From WTGU01 sp965200925 (lineage in GTDB: Bacteria; Pseudomonadota; Alphaproteobacteria; UBA828), in the NCBI GenBank assembly GCA_965200925.1, contig OZ241738.1, positions 930,001 through 994,000 on the forward strand: a stretch of DNA of 64,000 nucleotides. Direction: 5' to 3'. Positions 25,975-34,163 of the stretch are shown here, piece after piece. The notes below the pieces were generated by a model, which had not been told where the DNA came from, did no database searches, and saw only the letters and a list, made by a program, of their open reading frames with translations. The translations under genes were made by a program, and so were the position numbers. How positions within the stretch are numbered: position 1 is the stretch's first letter; every line of letters starts with the position of its first letter.

Positions 25975-27720
25975 TCAGGCGGGGGTGCGGAGGCGACGGG
26001 TGGCGGCGCGGTCGACGTTGCCGTGCGTGTCGAGGGCGACGCGGTAGACCTCGCGGGCCGCGCCCGGCGAGACCCAGCGTTCCCGCACGTCGTGGGCGAC
26101 GCGCGCCGGGTCGCGGGTGGCGGGTGCGCCGTAACCGCCGCCGCCGGCGGAGACGGAGACCACCGTCTCGCCCGGCTCCAGCGCGACCTGCGCACAGGCC
26201 GCGAGTTCCTCCAGCGCCCCGTTCCGCCCGCGGCGGTATTGCCGCGCGACGCCGCCCGGGCCGCCGCCGCGCGCCCCGTTCGCCGGGTTGACCGCACCGT
26301 TGCTGACGTAGCCCACTTCGAGCCGGCAGCCGTCCACCGGCCCGAATTCCACATGCGCACCCGGCCCGCCGCGCTGGCGCCCGGCACCGCCGCTGTCCGC
26401 GATGAAGTGGCGGCCCTTCACGACGATCGGGAACACCATCTCATCGACTTCGATCGAATCCTGGTGGCAGAGCCCGGCATTGCCGACATGGGCGATGGAG
26501 ACCCAGGCATCCGCCCGGGGTGCCGCCGCGCCGGCGCCGAAGCCCAGGAAGACCTGGTTCACGAAGGCCGCGCCGCTGCGCGGATCGACGCCTGAGATCA
26601 CGCCGCAACTCGGCGGGATGACGCCGCCGACCTCCGCCATGCCGTGGCCATCCCCGAGCGCGGCGATGGCCCGCTGCACGCCGTTCGCGATGTGGTCGGC
26701 AACGTTGGTGGTGGCGACCGAGCAGGAGGTCGGGTGGTCGGGAATGCCGACGACGCAGCCTTGCCGCAGGCGCACGGCGATGCGGCGAAAAGACCCCGCG
26801 TCGGGCGGCACGGCGTGGTGGAGTGCGTTGAAGATTCCCACCATCGCCGAGGTGCGCGCGCAGGCTTCGCTCATGTTGAGGCCGCAGGGGAGCGAATCGA
26901 CGTTGTCCCGCAGGTCGACCTCGATCCGCGCGGCGCCCGGATCGACGGCCACGGAGACCTTTACGGTCACGCCCTCCGGCGCTCCGGGGACCGGATCGTG
27001 GGTGCTGGAAACGGCGACACGGCCTTCGGGCAGCGCCGACAACGCCTCGACCATCCGCCGCTCGCTGTAATCGAACCAGCGGGCGGAGAAGCGCTCCAGG
27101 GTCTCCCAGCCGACCTCCGCGCCGAGCGCGAGAAGCGCCCGCTCGCCGACCCGGGCGGCGCCGAGCATGGCGAGGAAATCCCCCCACCATTGCTCCGGCA
27201 CGCGGATGCGCATCCGGCAGATGCGGACGATGTCGTCGATCGTCTCGTAGCCGCGCTGGACCTGGACCGCGGGAAAGATCAACGCCCCCTCCTCGTACAC
27301 GTCGCGGGCGGTGCCGTGGTAGGTCGTGGGGATGGCGTTGCCGCAATCGGCCTGATGCGCCTTGGCGACGACGGTGAAGCGGTGGTGGCCGCCTTCGTCC
27401 ACCACCGGCACCAGGATGGTGTGATCGGCCGGATGCGAGCAGCCGTGATAGGGCGAGTTGTGCAGGAAGGCATCGCCCTGCCGGAGCGCGGGGTGGAATT
27501 CCTTCATCGCGGCCGCCATCAGGTCGGGCCCGCTCAGGACGTGAATCGGCAGGCTCTCGGCGGTCGAGAGAAGCGCACAATCGGCGGTGACGATGCAGCA
27601 GGAGAAGTCGCGCGCCGTATTGAGAACGCCGGAGCGGCCGGTGCGGAAGAGCGTGTTGGCCATCTTCCGGCAAATGGCCTCGAAGCGCTTGTGGAGAATG
27701 GCGAGCCGGACGCCGTCCAT
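25975..27720 (-). CDS. hydantoinase B/oxoprolinase family protein
   Basis: The 581-residue protein is a HyuB-type subunit; such proteins with HyuA form ATP-dependent amidohydrolases acting on hydantoins, 5-oxoproline or related rings. Family blocks seen are LFRTGRSGVLNTARDFSC near the N-terminus, HNSPYHGCSHPADH, the metal/active-site-like region GNAIPTTYHGTARDVYEEG, and a glycine-rich GGAGRQRGGPGAHVEFG near the end. The ATG at 27720 follows GGAGGGGGACAGG. No hyuA partner is present in the window, which is unusual. It is the last gene of the liv/MetE-like operon, 66 bp after the MetE-like gene, so it may act on the imported substrate. Confidence 0.88.
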   Translation of the reverse strand: MDGVRLAILHKRFEAICRKMANTLFRTGRSGVLNTARDFSCCIVTADCALLSTAESLPIHVLSGPDLMAAAMKEFHPALRQGDAFLHNSPYHGCSHPADHTILVPVVDEGGHHRFTVVAKAHQADCGNAIPTTYHGTARDVYEEGALIFPAVQVQRGYETIDDIVRICRMRIRVPEQWWGDFLAMLGAARVGERALLALGAEVGWETLERFSARWFDYSERRMVEALSALPEGRVAVSSTHDPVPGAPEGVTVKVSVAVDPGAARIEVDLRDNVDSLPCGLNMSEACARTSAMVGIFNALHHAVPPDAGSFRRIAVRLRQGCVVGIPDHPTSCSVATTNVADHIANGVQRAIAALGDGHGMAEVGGVIPPSCGVISGVDPRSGAAFVNQVFLGFGAGAAAPRADAWVSIAHVGNAGLCHQDSIEVDEMVFPIVVKGRHFIADSGGAGRQRGGPGAHVEFGPVDGCRLEVGYVSNGAVNPANGARGGGPGGVARQYRRGRNGALEELAACAQVALEPGETVVSVSAGGGGYGAPATRDPARVAHDVRERWVSPGAAREVYRVALDTHGNVDRAATRRLRTPA

Positions 27721-27786
27721 CCTGTCCCCCTCCCCGTCCACCGGGCGCACCCTACGGCCCGGCCCGGTGCGAGTCCACCGGGCGGC

Positions 27787-28998
27787 TCACCAGAGCCGCG
27801 CGCTCGCCAGGCGCGCCCCCTCCGTGAGCATCTCCATCTTCTTCCAGGCCACGTCGGCAGGCACCATCACCCAGCCGGCGAAGGTCGAGAAGCCGCAGTC
27901 GCAGCCGGCGATCACCCGCTCCCGGTCGCCGACCGCTTCGACGAATTGGCAGAGCCGGTCGGCCACGACCTGCGGGTGCTCGAGATAGTTGGTGGTCACG
28001 TCGATGACGCCCGGGACGAGCGCCATGTCGTCCGGCAGCCTGTGCGTCTTGAACTCCCGCCACTCGTGCTGGTGGCGCGGGTTGGCGCAGGCGATGCTGA
28101 GTGCGCCGACCCGGGCCTCGTAAATCACCGGCAAGAGTGGCGCGAGCGCCACGTCGTCGAGATGGGGACCGTCCCAGTTGCCCCAACAGACGTGGAGCCG
28201 GACCTTCTCGGGCGGAATGTCCGCGAGCGCCATGTTGAGCGCTTCGACATGGAGCGCCGCGCGTTCGAGGAAGGCGTCGAGCGGCTTGTCCACGAACATG
28301 ATCTGGCGTTCGAGCGCGAGATCGGGCGCATCGATTTGCAGGACGTGCCCCTGCGAAACGATGTACTCGTATTCCTTCTTCAGTTCGGCCGCGAGGGCGA
28401 ACAGGTAGTCGCGATCGTTTCCGTAGGCCGGGTTGCCCGCGGCGCGGAGCAGGGTGGTGGAGACGATGCCGGGGGAAGCGGCGGTGACGAAGGTCTCGGC
28501 AAAGCGGCCTTCGACCCCGCTTGCCGCGAGCCCGTCGGCGAAGAGCGCCATCTCCTCCTTCGCGGCGGTGAGCGCGTCGTCGTAGCGAACCGCCTCCTGC
28601 GCCTCCGGCATCTCGTAGAGCGAGGCGGTTTCGGCGATGTCGGCGTCCTCGTTGCTGGCGCCGCGCAGCGCCGCCGCCTTGAGCGCGGCGTAGCCGGGGA
28701 ATTTGGCGAAATCCGTCACCGTGCCGCGCCGGGCGGTGCCGCCGAAGCCGCTCATCCGATCCTTGACGTAGAAGGAAAAGCCGATGCGCGGCAATTCGCC
28801 GTCGCCCGCGATGTCGATGCCGGATTCGGCTTGGCGGCGGAGGATGTCGACCATGTCGGCCGCGACCTGCGCGCGGAAGGCCGCGCGCTCGATCGAATCG
28901 CCCCGCTCCATGGCGAGCAGCATCTTCAGGAGCCCATCGCTCCGCGGCAGGCTTCCGACATGGGTGGTGAGGATTCGCGATTCGCTGCGTTTCATCAT
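27787..28998 (-). CDS. cobalamin-independent methionine synthase II-like protein (MetE C-terminal fold)
   Basis: The 403-residue protein has the zinc-dependent TIM-barrel of the MetE C-terminal domain without the N-terminal half, so it is more likely a methyl- or alkyl-transferase or lyase of a catabolic pathway than methionine synthase itself. Zinc-ligand regions are visible as RLHVCWGNWDGPH and VIAGCDCGFSTF, with a conserved glutamate region near GDGELPR. The N-terminal ILTTHVGSLPRS is typical of this group. It starts 15 bp after livM and belongs to the same operon. Relatives are often seen beside amino-acid transporters; the substrate is unknown. An ATG one codon later is equally possible. 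Confidence 0.85.
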   Translation of the reverse strand: MMKRSESRILTTHVGSLPRSDGLLKMLLAMERGDSIERAAFRAQVAADMVDILRRQAESGIDIAGDGELPRIGFSFYVKDRMSGFGGTARRGTVTDFAKFPGYAALKAAALRGASNEDADIAETASLYEMPEAQEAVRYDDALTAAKEEMALFADGLAASGVEGRFAETFVTAASPGIVSTTLLRAAGNPAYGNDRDYLFALAAELKKEYEYIVSQGHVLQIDAPDLALERQIMFVDKPLDAFLERAALHVEALNMALADIPPEKVRLHVCWGNWDGPHLDDVALAPLLPVIYEARVGALSIACANPRHQHEWREFKTHRLPDDMALVPGVIDVTTNYLEHPQVVADRLCQFVEAVGDRERVIAGCDCGFSTFAGWVMVPADVAWKKMEMLTEGARLASARLW

Positions 28999-29012
28999 CT
29001 TCGCTCCGAGTT

Positions 29013-30071
29013 TCAGTGGGACCGGGCGCGGAAGGCGCGGTCGAGGAAGGCCGGAAAGGGAAGCTCCCGCCCGCCGGTGAGGCCGGCGGGCCGGAAGATC
29101 AGGATCAGCATCATGGCACCGGCGAGCCCGAGCTCGCGCAGGCCCGCGGGCGCGGCGAGTGCGATCGGGCCGACCGCGACGCCGTTCTCGAGCTGGCGCA
29201 GGAGCTCGGCGATCGCCGAGACCGCGACGGCGCCCACGACGGCCCCGGCGAGGCTGCCCGCACCGCCGATCACCAGCATCGCGATGGTGACGAAGGTGAT
29301 GCCGATATAGAACTGGGTCACGTTGACCGTGCCCAGGAAATGGCCCTGGAGCACGCCGCCCAAGGCGACCAGCAGGGCGCTGACCACAAAGGCCGCGAGC
29401 CGCGCGCGCAGCACGTCGATGCCGATCGCGCGGGCGGCCGCCTCGTCCTCCCGCGAGGCGCGCAGTGCGAGGCCGAGCTTCGAAGTCTGGAAGACGTAGG
29501 CCACCAGCATGACGAAGAGCGCCGCGCCCAGCGCTACCCAGAGATCGACATAGACCGGCAGGCCATTGAACGAACTGGTACCGCCGGTCATCTCCTCCCA
29601 GCCGGCGTGAACGACGAAGACGATGGTGAGCCAGGAAAAGGTGCCGATCGCGGCGGCGATGCCGGAAAGCCGCATCAGGGGAATGCCGATCAGGAAGGCG
29701 AAGGCGCCGGCCCAGCCCATCGCCGCGAGCGCGGCGAGCCCGGGATGGAACTCGGCCTGGCCCAGGAACGCCGGCAGCTCGTCCATCAGGATCTTCTTGT
29801 AGCGCACCGGCACGTCGAGCCAGGCGGCGCCGAAGCCGCCCAGCATCATGAAGGAGGCATGACCGAAGGAGAGCACGCCCGAGTTGCCGACAAAGACGTA
29901 GAGCCCCACCACCATCACGAGCTTGATCAACGCATCGGTCGCGACCCGCTGGAGCACGACCGGCCCCAGGGAGCAGAGCGCCGCCAGTACGACGAGGATC
30001 AGGCAGAGCGAGAGCAACGGCCAGATGCCGCGTACCGCCTCCTCGACACTCGGCAGGCCCGCGCGCGTCAT
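29013..30071 (-). CDS. livM: branched-chain amino acid ABC transporter permease, LivM type
   Basis: This inner-membrane permease subunit of 352 residues has about nine hydrophobic segments. It carries the family landmarks GLYVFVGNSGVLSFGHASFMMLGG near the N-terminus and LRASREDEAAARAIGIDVLRARL, the loop that contacts the ATPases. The segment between these is longer than usual, with a hydrophilic stretch VRYKKILMDELPAFLGQAEFH that looks periplasmic. Its start overlaps the livH stop by 4 bp. The substrate is not fixed by sequence, because LivM-type systems import many amino acids and amides. Confidence 0.9.
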   Translation of the reverse strand: MTRAGLPSVEEAVRGIWPLLSLCLILVVLAALCSLGPVVLQRVATDALIKLVMVVGLYVFVGNSGVLSFGHASFMMLGGFGAAWLDVPVRYKKILMDELPAFLGQAEFHPGLAALAAMGWAGAFAFLIGIPLMRLSGIAAAIGTFSWLTIVFVVHAGWEEMTGGTSSFNGLPVYVDLWVALGAALFVMLVAYVFQTSKLGLALRASREDEAAARAIGIDVLRARLAAFVVSALLVALGGVLQGHFLGTVNVTQFYIGITFVTIAMLVIGGAGSLAGAVVGAVAVSAIAELLRQLENGVAVGPIALAAPAGLRELGLAGAMMLILIFRPAGLTGGRELPFPAFLDRAFRARSH

Positions 30072-30952
30072 ACCCGCTCCCGCGCCTCCGCGCCGCGAAA
30101 GAGGCCCTGCGGGCGCGCGAGCAACACGAGGATCACCGCCGCGAAGACCAGGGCCTCGCGATAGGGGCGGAGCTCGAGGGGCAGGCTGAACTGGAGGAGC
30201 ACGCTGACGGTGCCGACGAAGTAACCGCCCAACACCGCACCGACCAGGCTCCCCATGCCGCCGACGACGGTCGAGACGAAGCCGATCAGGGCGAGCTGCA
30301 CCCCCATGTTGGGCGAGAGCGTGCCGCCCTGCACCGTGGTGAAAATCGCCGTGACGCCCGCCAGCAGGCCACTCAGCCCGAAGGCCACCGCGATCACCCG
30401 GTCGGCGCGGACGCCGAGCAGGCGGGCCATGCGGAAATCGAGCGCCGCCGCACGCATCTGCATCCCGAAGCGCGTGCGTTTCAGGAACAGCGCGAGGCCC
30501 GCGAGCAGGACGACCGTCGCCCCGACGATCGCGACGTTCAGCTTCGGAATGCGGACCGCGCCGAGGACGAAGGGCTCGGCCAGAGCGGCGAGGAACTCGA
30601 AGCCCTTGGGCCGGGCGCCGTAGATCATCACGAAGAGATATTGCAGGAAGTAGCTCACCGCGAAGCTGGTCACCAGCATCGTGGTCGGGCTCGCCCGGCG
30701 CACGGGCCGGAAGGCGACCCGCTCCGAGAGAAGGGAAAGCGCGACGACCGCCGCCATCGACAGGAGGATGGCGAGCGGCTCGTACTGCGCGACGACCGCC
30801 ATCAGCATGTACGCGCCGATCATGACGAATTCGCCATGGGCGAAGTTGATCAGGCGCATGATGCCGAAGATGAGCCCGATGCCGAGTGCCGTGAGCGCGT
30901 AGAGGGAGCCCGTGCTCAGGGCGTCGACGACGACCTGTATGGCACTGGTCAC
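30068..30952 (-). CDS. livH: branched-chain amino acid ABC transporter permease, LivH type
   Basis: The 294-residue membrane subunit pairs with LivM. It has about eight hydrophobic segments. The block SLYALTALGIGLIFGIMRLINFAHGEFVMIGAY near the N-terminus and FRMARLLGVRADRVIAVAFGLSG, the EAA-like loop, identify the LivH family. GGMGSLVGAVLGGYFVGT lies near the end. Start and stop overlap livF and livM by 4 bp each, so expression of the membrane and ATPase parts is tightly coupled. Confidence 0.92.
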   Translation of the reverse strand: MTSAIQVVVDALSTGSLYALTALGIGLIFGIMRLINFAHGEFVMIGAYMLMAVVAQYEPLAILLSMAAVVALSLLSERVAFRPVRRASPTTMLVTSFAVSYFLQYLFVMIYGARPKGFEFLAALAEPFVLGAVRIPKLNVAIVGATVVLLAGLALFLKRTRFGMQMRAAALDFRMARLLGVRADRVIAVAFGLSGLLAGVTAIFTTVQGGTLSPNMGVQLALIGFVSTVVGGMGSLVGAVLGGYFVGTVSVLLQFSLPLELRPYREALVFAAVILVLLARPQGLFRGAEARERV

Positions 30953-31680
30953 GATTCCCGGCCGTGCTCGTCGAAGCCGAAATAGGCTTCGTCCAGGGCC
31001 GCCCGCTCGCTCAGGATAGCGGGCGGCCCGGCGCGCGCGACGCGCCCCGAACGCAGGACGTAGGCCCGCCGGGCGAGGTCGGCGATACGCGCCGGATTCT
31101 GCTCGACCACGACGATCGTCATGCCCGCGCGGTTGAGCCCGGCCAGGATCTCGTAGACCCGCGTGGCGATCAGCGGCGCGAGACCGAGCGAGGGCTCGTC
31201 GAGCAGGAGTATCCCGGGCCGGCCCATGAGCGCGCGAGCGATCGCGAGCATCTGCTGCTCACCACCCGAAAGCTTCTCCGCGCGCGAACGCCGGCGCTCC
31301 CCGAGGATCGGGAAGGCGGCCATCTGCGCGCGGACGTCCGCCTCGACGCCGCGGCGGTCGCGGCGGATCGTCGCGCCGAGCCGGAGATTCTCCTCGACGG
31401 TGAGCTCGCCGAACAGCGCGCGGCCCTCCGGCACCAGCGCCAGGCCGCGGCGCACCACCTCCTCCGGCGGCAGGTTGGAGAGGGTCTCCCCGCGCAGGCG
31501 GACGGCGCCCGCGGCGGCCCGGACGGCGCCGGCGATCGCAAGCAGAAGCGTGGACTTGCCCGCCCCGTTGGGGCCGACGATGCCGACGATTTCGCCCTCT
31601 TCCGCCGCGAGGGAGACTCCGCGGAGCGCGGCGACCGGGCCGTAGCGAACCGCGAGATCCGCGACCGCGAGCACGCTCAC
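30949..31680 (-). CDS. livF: branched-chain amino acid ABC transporter ATPase, LivF type
   Basis: This 243-residue cytoplasmic ATPase has Walker A GPNGAGKST, a Q-loop region at LALVPEGRALFGELTV, the signature LSGGEQQMLAIARAL, Walker B ILLLDEPSLGLAP and the H-loop region EQNPARIADLA. The short form and the EGRALF block mark it as LivF. The GTG at 31680 overlaps the livG stop (GTGA) and is the only start that gives the normal N-terminus; the frame remains open upstream through livG. Confidence 0.93.
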   Translation of the reverse strand: MSVLAVADLAVRYGPVAALRGVSLAAEEGEIVGIVGPNGAGKSTLLLAIAGAVRAAAGAVRLRGETLSNLPPEEVVRRGLALVPEGRALFGELTVEENLRLGATIRRDRRGVEADVRAQMAAFPILGERRRSRAEKLSGGEQQMLAIARALMGRPGILLLDEPSLGLAPLIATRVYEILAGLNRAGMTIVVVEQNPARIADLARRAYVLRSGRVARAGPPAILSERAALDEAYFGFDEHGRES

Positions 31681-32447
31681 GCCTCGACTTCGCCGAGATA
31701 GGCCCGACGCACCTCGGGGTCGTCCTGCACCGTGCGCGGCGACCCGACGGCGATGGTGCGGCCGTGGTCGATCACGTGGACCCGGCCGCAGAGACCCATG
31801 ACGAGGCCCATATTGTGCTCGACCACGAGCACGCCGCAGCCGAACTCGGCGCGAATCCGCGTGATCGTGTCCATGAGGCGCGGGATGTCCTCCTCGTTGG
31901 TCCCGGCGGCGGGCTCGTCGAGGAGGAGGAAGGCCGGGCCGGTCGCGAGCGCCCGCGCGATGCCGACGCGGCGTTCGTCGCCGTAGGGGAGCGTGCCTGC
32001 GACCAGCCCCGCCTTGGCTCCGAGGCCGATCCAATCGAGGATCTCCCGGGCCCGGATGCGCGCGGCGCGGCGGGCGACCGGGCGGCCGGTGAAACCGGCG
32101 GCCACGTTCTCCAGCACCGTGAGTCCCCGGAACAGGCGGACCGCCTGGAAGGTGCGGGCGATGCCGAGGCGGGAGATCTCGTGCGGCTTCCGGCTGGTGA
32201 TGTCGCGGCCGTCCAAGCGAACCCGGCCCGTCGCGGCACGCTGGAAGCCGGAGAGCACGTTGATCAGCGTGCTCTTGCCGGCACCGTTCGGGCCGATCAG
32301 GCCGAGAATCTCGTCCCGGTCGAGCGTCAGCGTGAGGCCCTCGAGCGCGGCCAAGCCCCCGAAACGGACGGCGACGCCCTCCGTCCCGAGGGTTGCGGGC
32401 CGTGGGCGGTCGGGGGCGGCGCGGACTGGCCCGACCGAACCGGTCAT
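31677..32447 (-). CDS. livG: branched-chain amino acid ABC transporter ATPase, LivG type
   Basis: The 256-residue ATPase has Walker A GPNGAGKSTLINVLSG, the LivG-specific block GIARTFQAVRLFRGLTVLENV, Walker B AFLLLDEPAAG and an H-loop in VVEHNMGLVMGLC. The signature motif is non-standard: the expected LSxGxQR region reads LPYGDERRVGIARAL, a variant known in LivG proteins. A longer basic/proline-rich N-terminus of about 20 residues precedes the domain, so initiation might lie slightly downstream. It is 3 bp after livK. Confidence 0.92.
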   Translation of the reverse strand: MTGSVGPVRAAPDRPRPATLGTEGVAVRFGGLAALEGLTLTLDRDEILGLIGPNGAGKSTLINVLSGFQRAATGRVRLDGRDITSRKPHEISRLGIARTFQAVRLFRGLTVLENVAAGFTGRPVARRAARIRAREILDWIGLGAKAGLVAGTLPYGDERRVGIARALATGPAFLLLDEPAAGTNEEDIPRLMDTITRIRAEFGCGVLVVEHNMGLVMGLCGRVHVIDHGRTIAVGSPRTVQDDPEVRRAYLGEVEA

Positions 32448-32450
32448 ACG

Positions 32451-33620
32451 CTAGAAGTCGACCGGCGGCACCTTGCTCGGCGCGAAACGCCCGATCCCGC
32501 TCCGCACGCCGTTCTGCACCTGGATGATCATCATCGGCGTGTCGAAGTTGATGTGCCATTCGGGCGTGTAGGTGGTGGCACCTGAGAGCAGCGGCTCCTT
32601 GTCGAATTTCTCCAGCTCGAGGGCCACGGCCTTGGCGTCGAAGGTGCCGGCACGCTCGACGGCGCGCGCCCACCCCTGGATGATGGCGTAGCCGGTCACG
32701 CTGAAGCCGACGATCGGCGGCCCGAAGCGTTCCTCGAATTTGGCCCAGAAATCCTGCACCTCGACGATCGGGTCGTCGCCGTGGATCGAGCTGTAGTTGA
32801 GATTGTAGAAGTCGCTGAGGCCGGGGATCGCGTCCAGCCAGTAGACGCCGTCCATCGCGACGCCGCCGATGATCGGGAGGTCGATTCCGGCGGCGCGGAC
32901 CTGCTTCAGGATCGGCGTGCCGCCCACGCCGGCGGCGCCGGTGAAGACGATGAAGTCAGCGTCGGACTCCTTGATCCGGGTGATCTGGCCGGCCGCCGTG
33001 GCGTCGGTCTGCCCGTTGAAGGTGTCGTGGCCGGCCACGCCGCCGAGCCCGTCCTCCCAGCGCGCCCGGAAGTAATCCGCGAGCTTCTTGGTGTACTCCA
33101 CCTGCGTGTCCTCGAAGACGAAAGGCTTCCGCCAGCCCTGGGCATGGGCCCATTCGGCCATGATCGCACCCTCGGCGGGCGTGCCGACGCCCATCGAGAA
33201 GGCGAGATCGCCGATCCCCTGGACGCCGAATTTGGGATCGCCCGCGCAAAGCGAGAAGGCGATCTTGCCGCGGCTCTGCGCCGTGATCGCCGCGGGGCTG
33301 CCGAAATCGAAATCGCAGGTGACGAGGACGAGCTCGGCCCCCTTCTCCATGACCTCGATCGCGGCGTTGGCGCCTTGCGCGGGATCGGATTTGGTGTCCG
33401 CCGTCACGAATTCGATCTGCCTGCCGAGCAGGCCGCCCCGTGCGTTGATCTCTTCGATCGCCAGGATCGCGCCCTTGTGCGGGTCGTCGTAAGGGGCGAG
33501 GAATCCCGACAGCGCGATGGCGGCACCAACGACCACCTTGTCCTCGGCGGCCGCCCGCTCCGCCCCGCTTCCGGCGGCGAGCGCCGCGGCCAGCGCGATG
33601 GCACCCATTCTCCAGACCAT
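32451..33620 (-). CDS. livK: branched-chain amino acid ABC transporter substrate-binding protein
   Basis: This periplasmic binding protein of 389 residues has a signal peptide (about residues 1-25, ending near ERAAAEDK). The type I periplasmic fold starts with VVVGAAIALSGFLAPYDDPHKG and contains INARGGLLGRQIEFVTADTKSDP. The ATG at 33620 follows GGAGGAGACG at good spacing. It is the first gene of the livKGFHM operon that continues into the MetE-like and hydantoinase genes. Ligand specificity cannot be read, but the downstream genes point to an amino-acid-derived amide or ring compound. Confidence 0.91.
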   Translation of the reverse strand: MVWRMGAIALAAALAAGSGAERAAAEDKVVVGAAIALSGFLAPYDDPHKGAILAIEEINARGGLLGRQIEFVTADTKSDPAQGANAAIEVMEKGAELVLVTCDFDFGSPAAITAQSRGKIAFSLCAGDPKFGVQGIGDLAFSMGVGTPAEGAIMAEWAHAQGWRKPFVFEDTQVEYTKKLADYFRARWEDGLGGVAGHDTFNGQTDATAAGQITRIKESDADFIVFTGAAGVGGTPILKQVRAAGIDLPIIGGVAMDGVYWLDAIPGLSDFYNLNYSSIHGDDPIVEVQDFWAKFEERFGPPIVGFSVTGYAIIQGWARAVERAGTFDAKAVALELEKFDKEPLLSGATTYTPEWHINFDTPMMIIQVQNGVRSGIGRFAPSKVPPVDF

Positions 33621-33666
33621 GACCGTCTCCTCCTTCCGTGACCGTGCGTCCAACCTGTCGCCGCGA

Positions 33667-33694
33667 ACCGTACAAGCCTCGTTCGATCTTGCAA
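33667..33694 (-). promoter_or_regulatory. candidate promoter of the liv operon
   Basis: On the minus strand TTGCAA (33694-33689), a 16-bp spacer and TACGGT (33672-33667) lie upstream of livK, predicting a leader of about 40 bases. The TTGCAA is self-complementary and also serves the divergent promoter. Confidence 0.4.
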
Positions 33695-33716
33695 ACCCGG
33701 CGGCACCCGCTAGAGT
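33689..33716 (+). promoter_or_regulatory. promoter of the SnoaL-like gene
   Basis: TTGCAA (33689-33694), a 16-bp spacer and TAGAGT (33711-33716) precede the ATG at 33752. The -35 box is shared with the promoter on the opposite strand. Confidence 0.48.
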
Positions 33717-33751
33717 CGGCGCCCCTGCGGCAGACGGACGGAGCGGCCCGG

Positions 33752-34135
33752 ATGCTCGACCGCAAGGCGCTGATCGCGCTCGTCGAGGACAGGTATTTCT
33801 TCAACGTCGACAACAAGAACGTCGAACCCGCGGTCGCGTGTTTTGCGGCAGATGCGGAGCTGCGGGTGCAATCGGCCCATGTCAGCCATACGGGGCACGG
33901 GCAGATCAGGCGCATGTTCAAGGATTTCATGGCCGCGACGAAGACCATCTATCACGGCGACTTCAGCCACGTCGTCGACGTGGACAACCAGTGGATCGCC
34001 TCGCAGTTCGTCGCCCGCAACGACTACGACGACGGCCGCCGCGTCGAGATGCGCAACTGCAACTTCTTCCAGGTCGAGGACGGCCGCTTCAAGCGCGTCA
34101 CGATCTACATGACGGACGAGAACCCGCTGGTCTGA
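33752..34135 (+). CDS. SnoaL/NTF2-like family protein
   Basis: The 127-residue protein has the alpha+beta cone fold features of NTF2-like proteins: an N-terminal helix (LIALVEDRYFFNVD), the block VACFAADAELRV, a central HGQIRRMFKDFMAA and C-terminal strands ending in FKRVTIYMTDENPLV. Members include small isomerases, hydratases and binding proteins, so no reaction can be given. The ATG at 33752 was chosen because GGAGCGGCCCGG lies upstream and it begins the family fold. It is divergent from the liv operon and convergent with the amidohydrolase gene. Confidence 0.8.
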   Translation: MLDRKALIALVEDRYFFNVDNKNVEPAVACFAADAELRVQSAHVSHTGHGQIRRMFKDFMAATKTIYHGDFSHVVDVDNQWIASQFVARNDYDDGRRVEMRNCNFFQVEDGRFKRVTIYMTDENPLV

Positions 34136-34141
34136 CCGAGG

Positions 34142-34158
34142 GCGCCCTTCCGGGGCGC
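34142..34158. terminator. GC hairpin between convergent genes
   Basis: GCGCCC (34142-34147), loop TTCCG and GGGCGC (34153-34158) form a 6-bp stem between the SnoaL-like and amidohydrolase stops. There is no T run on either strand, so it is only a weak bidirectional terminator candidate. Confidence 0.3.
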
Positions 34159-34163
34159 GCGCG

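Noticed and set aside
30949..32673. A single LivG-LivF fusion protein
   Set aside because: The long frame is only open by chance; livG has its own frame and stop, and livF starts at the overlapping GTG.
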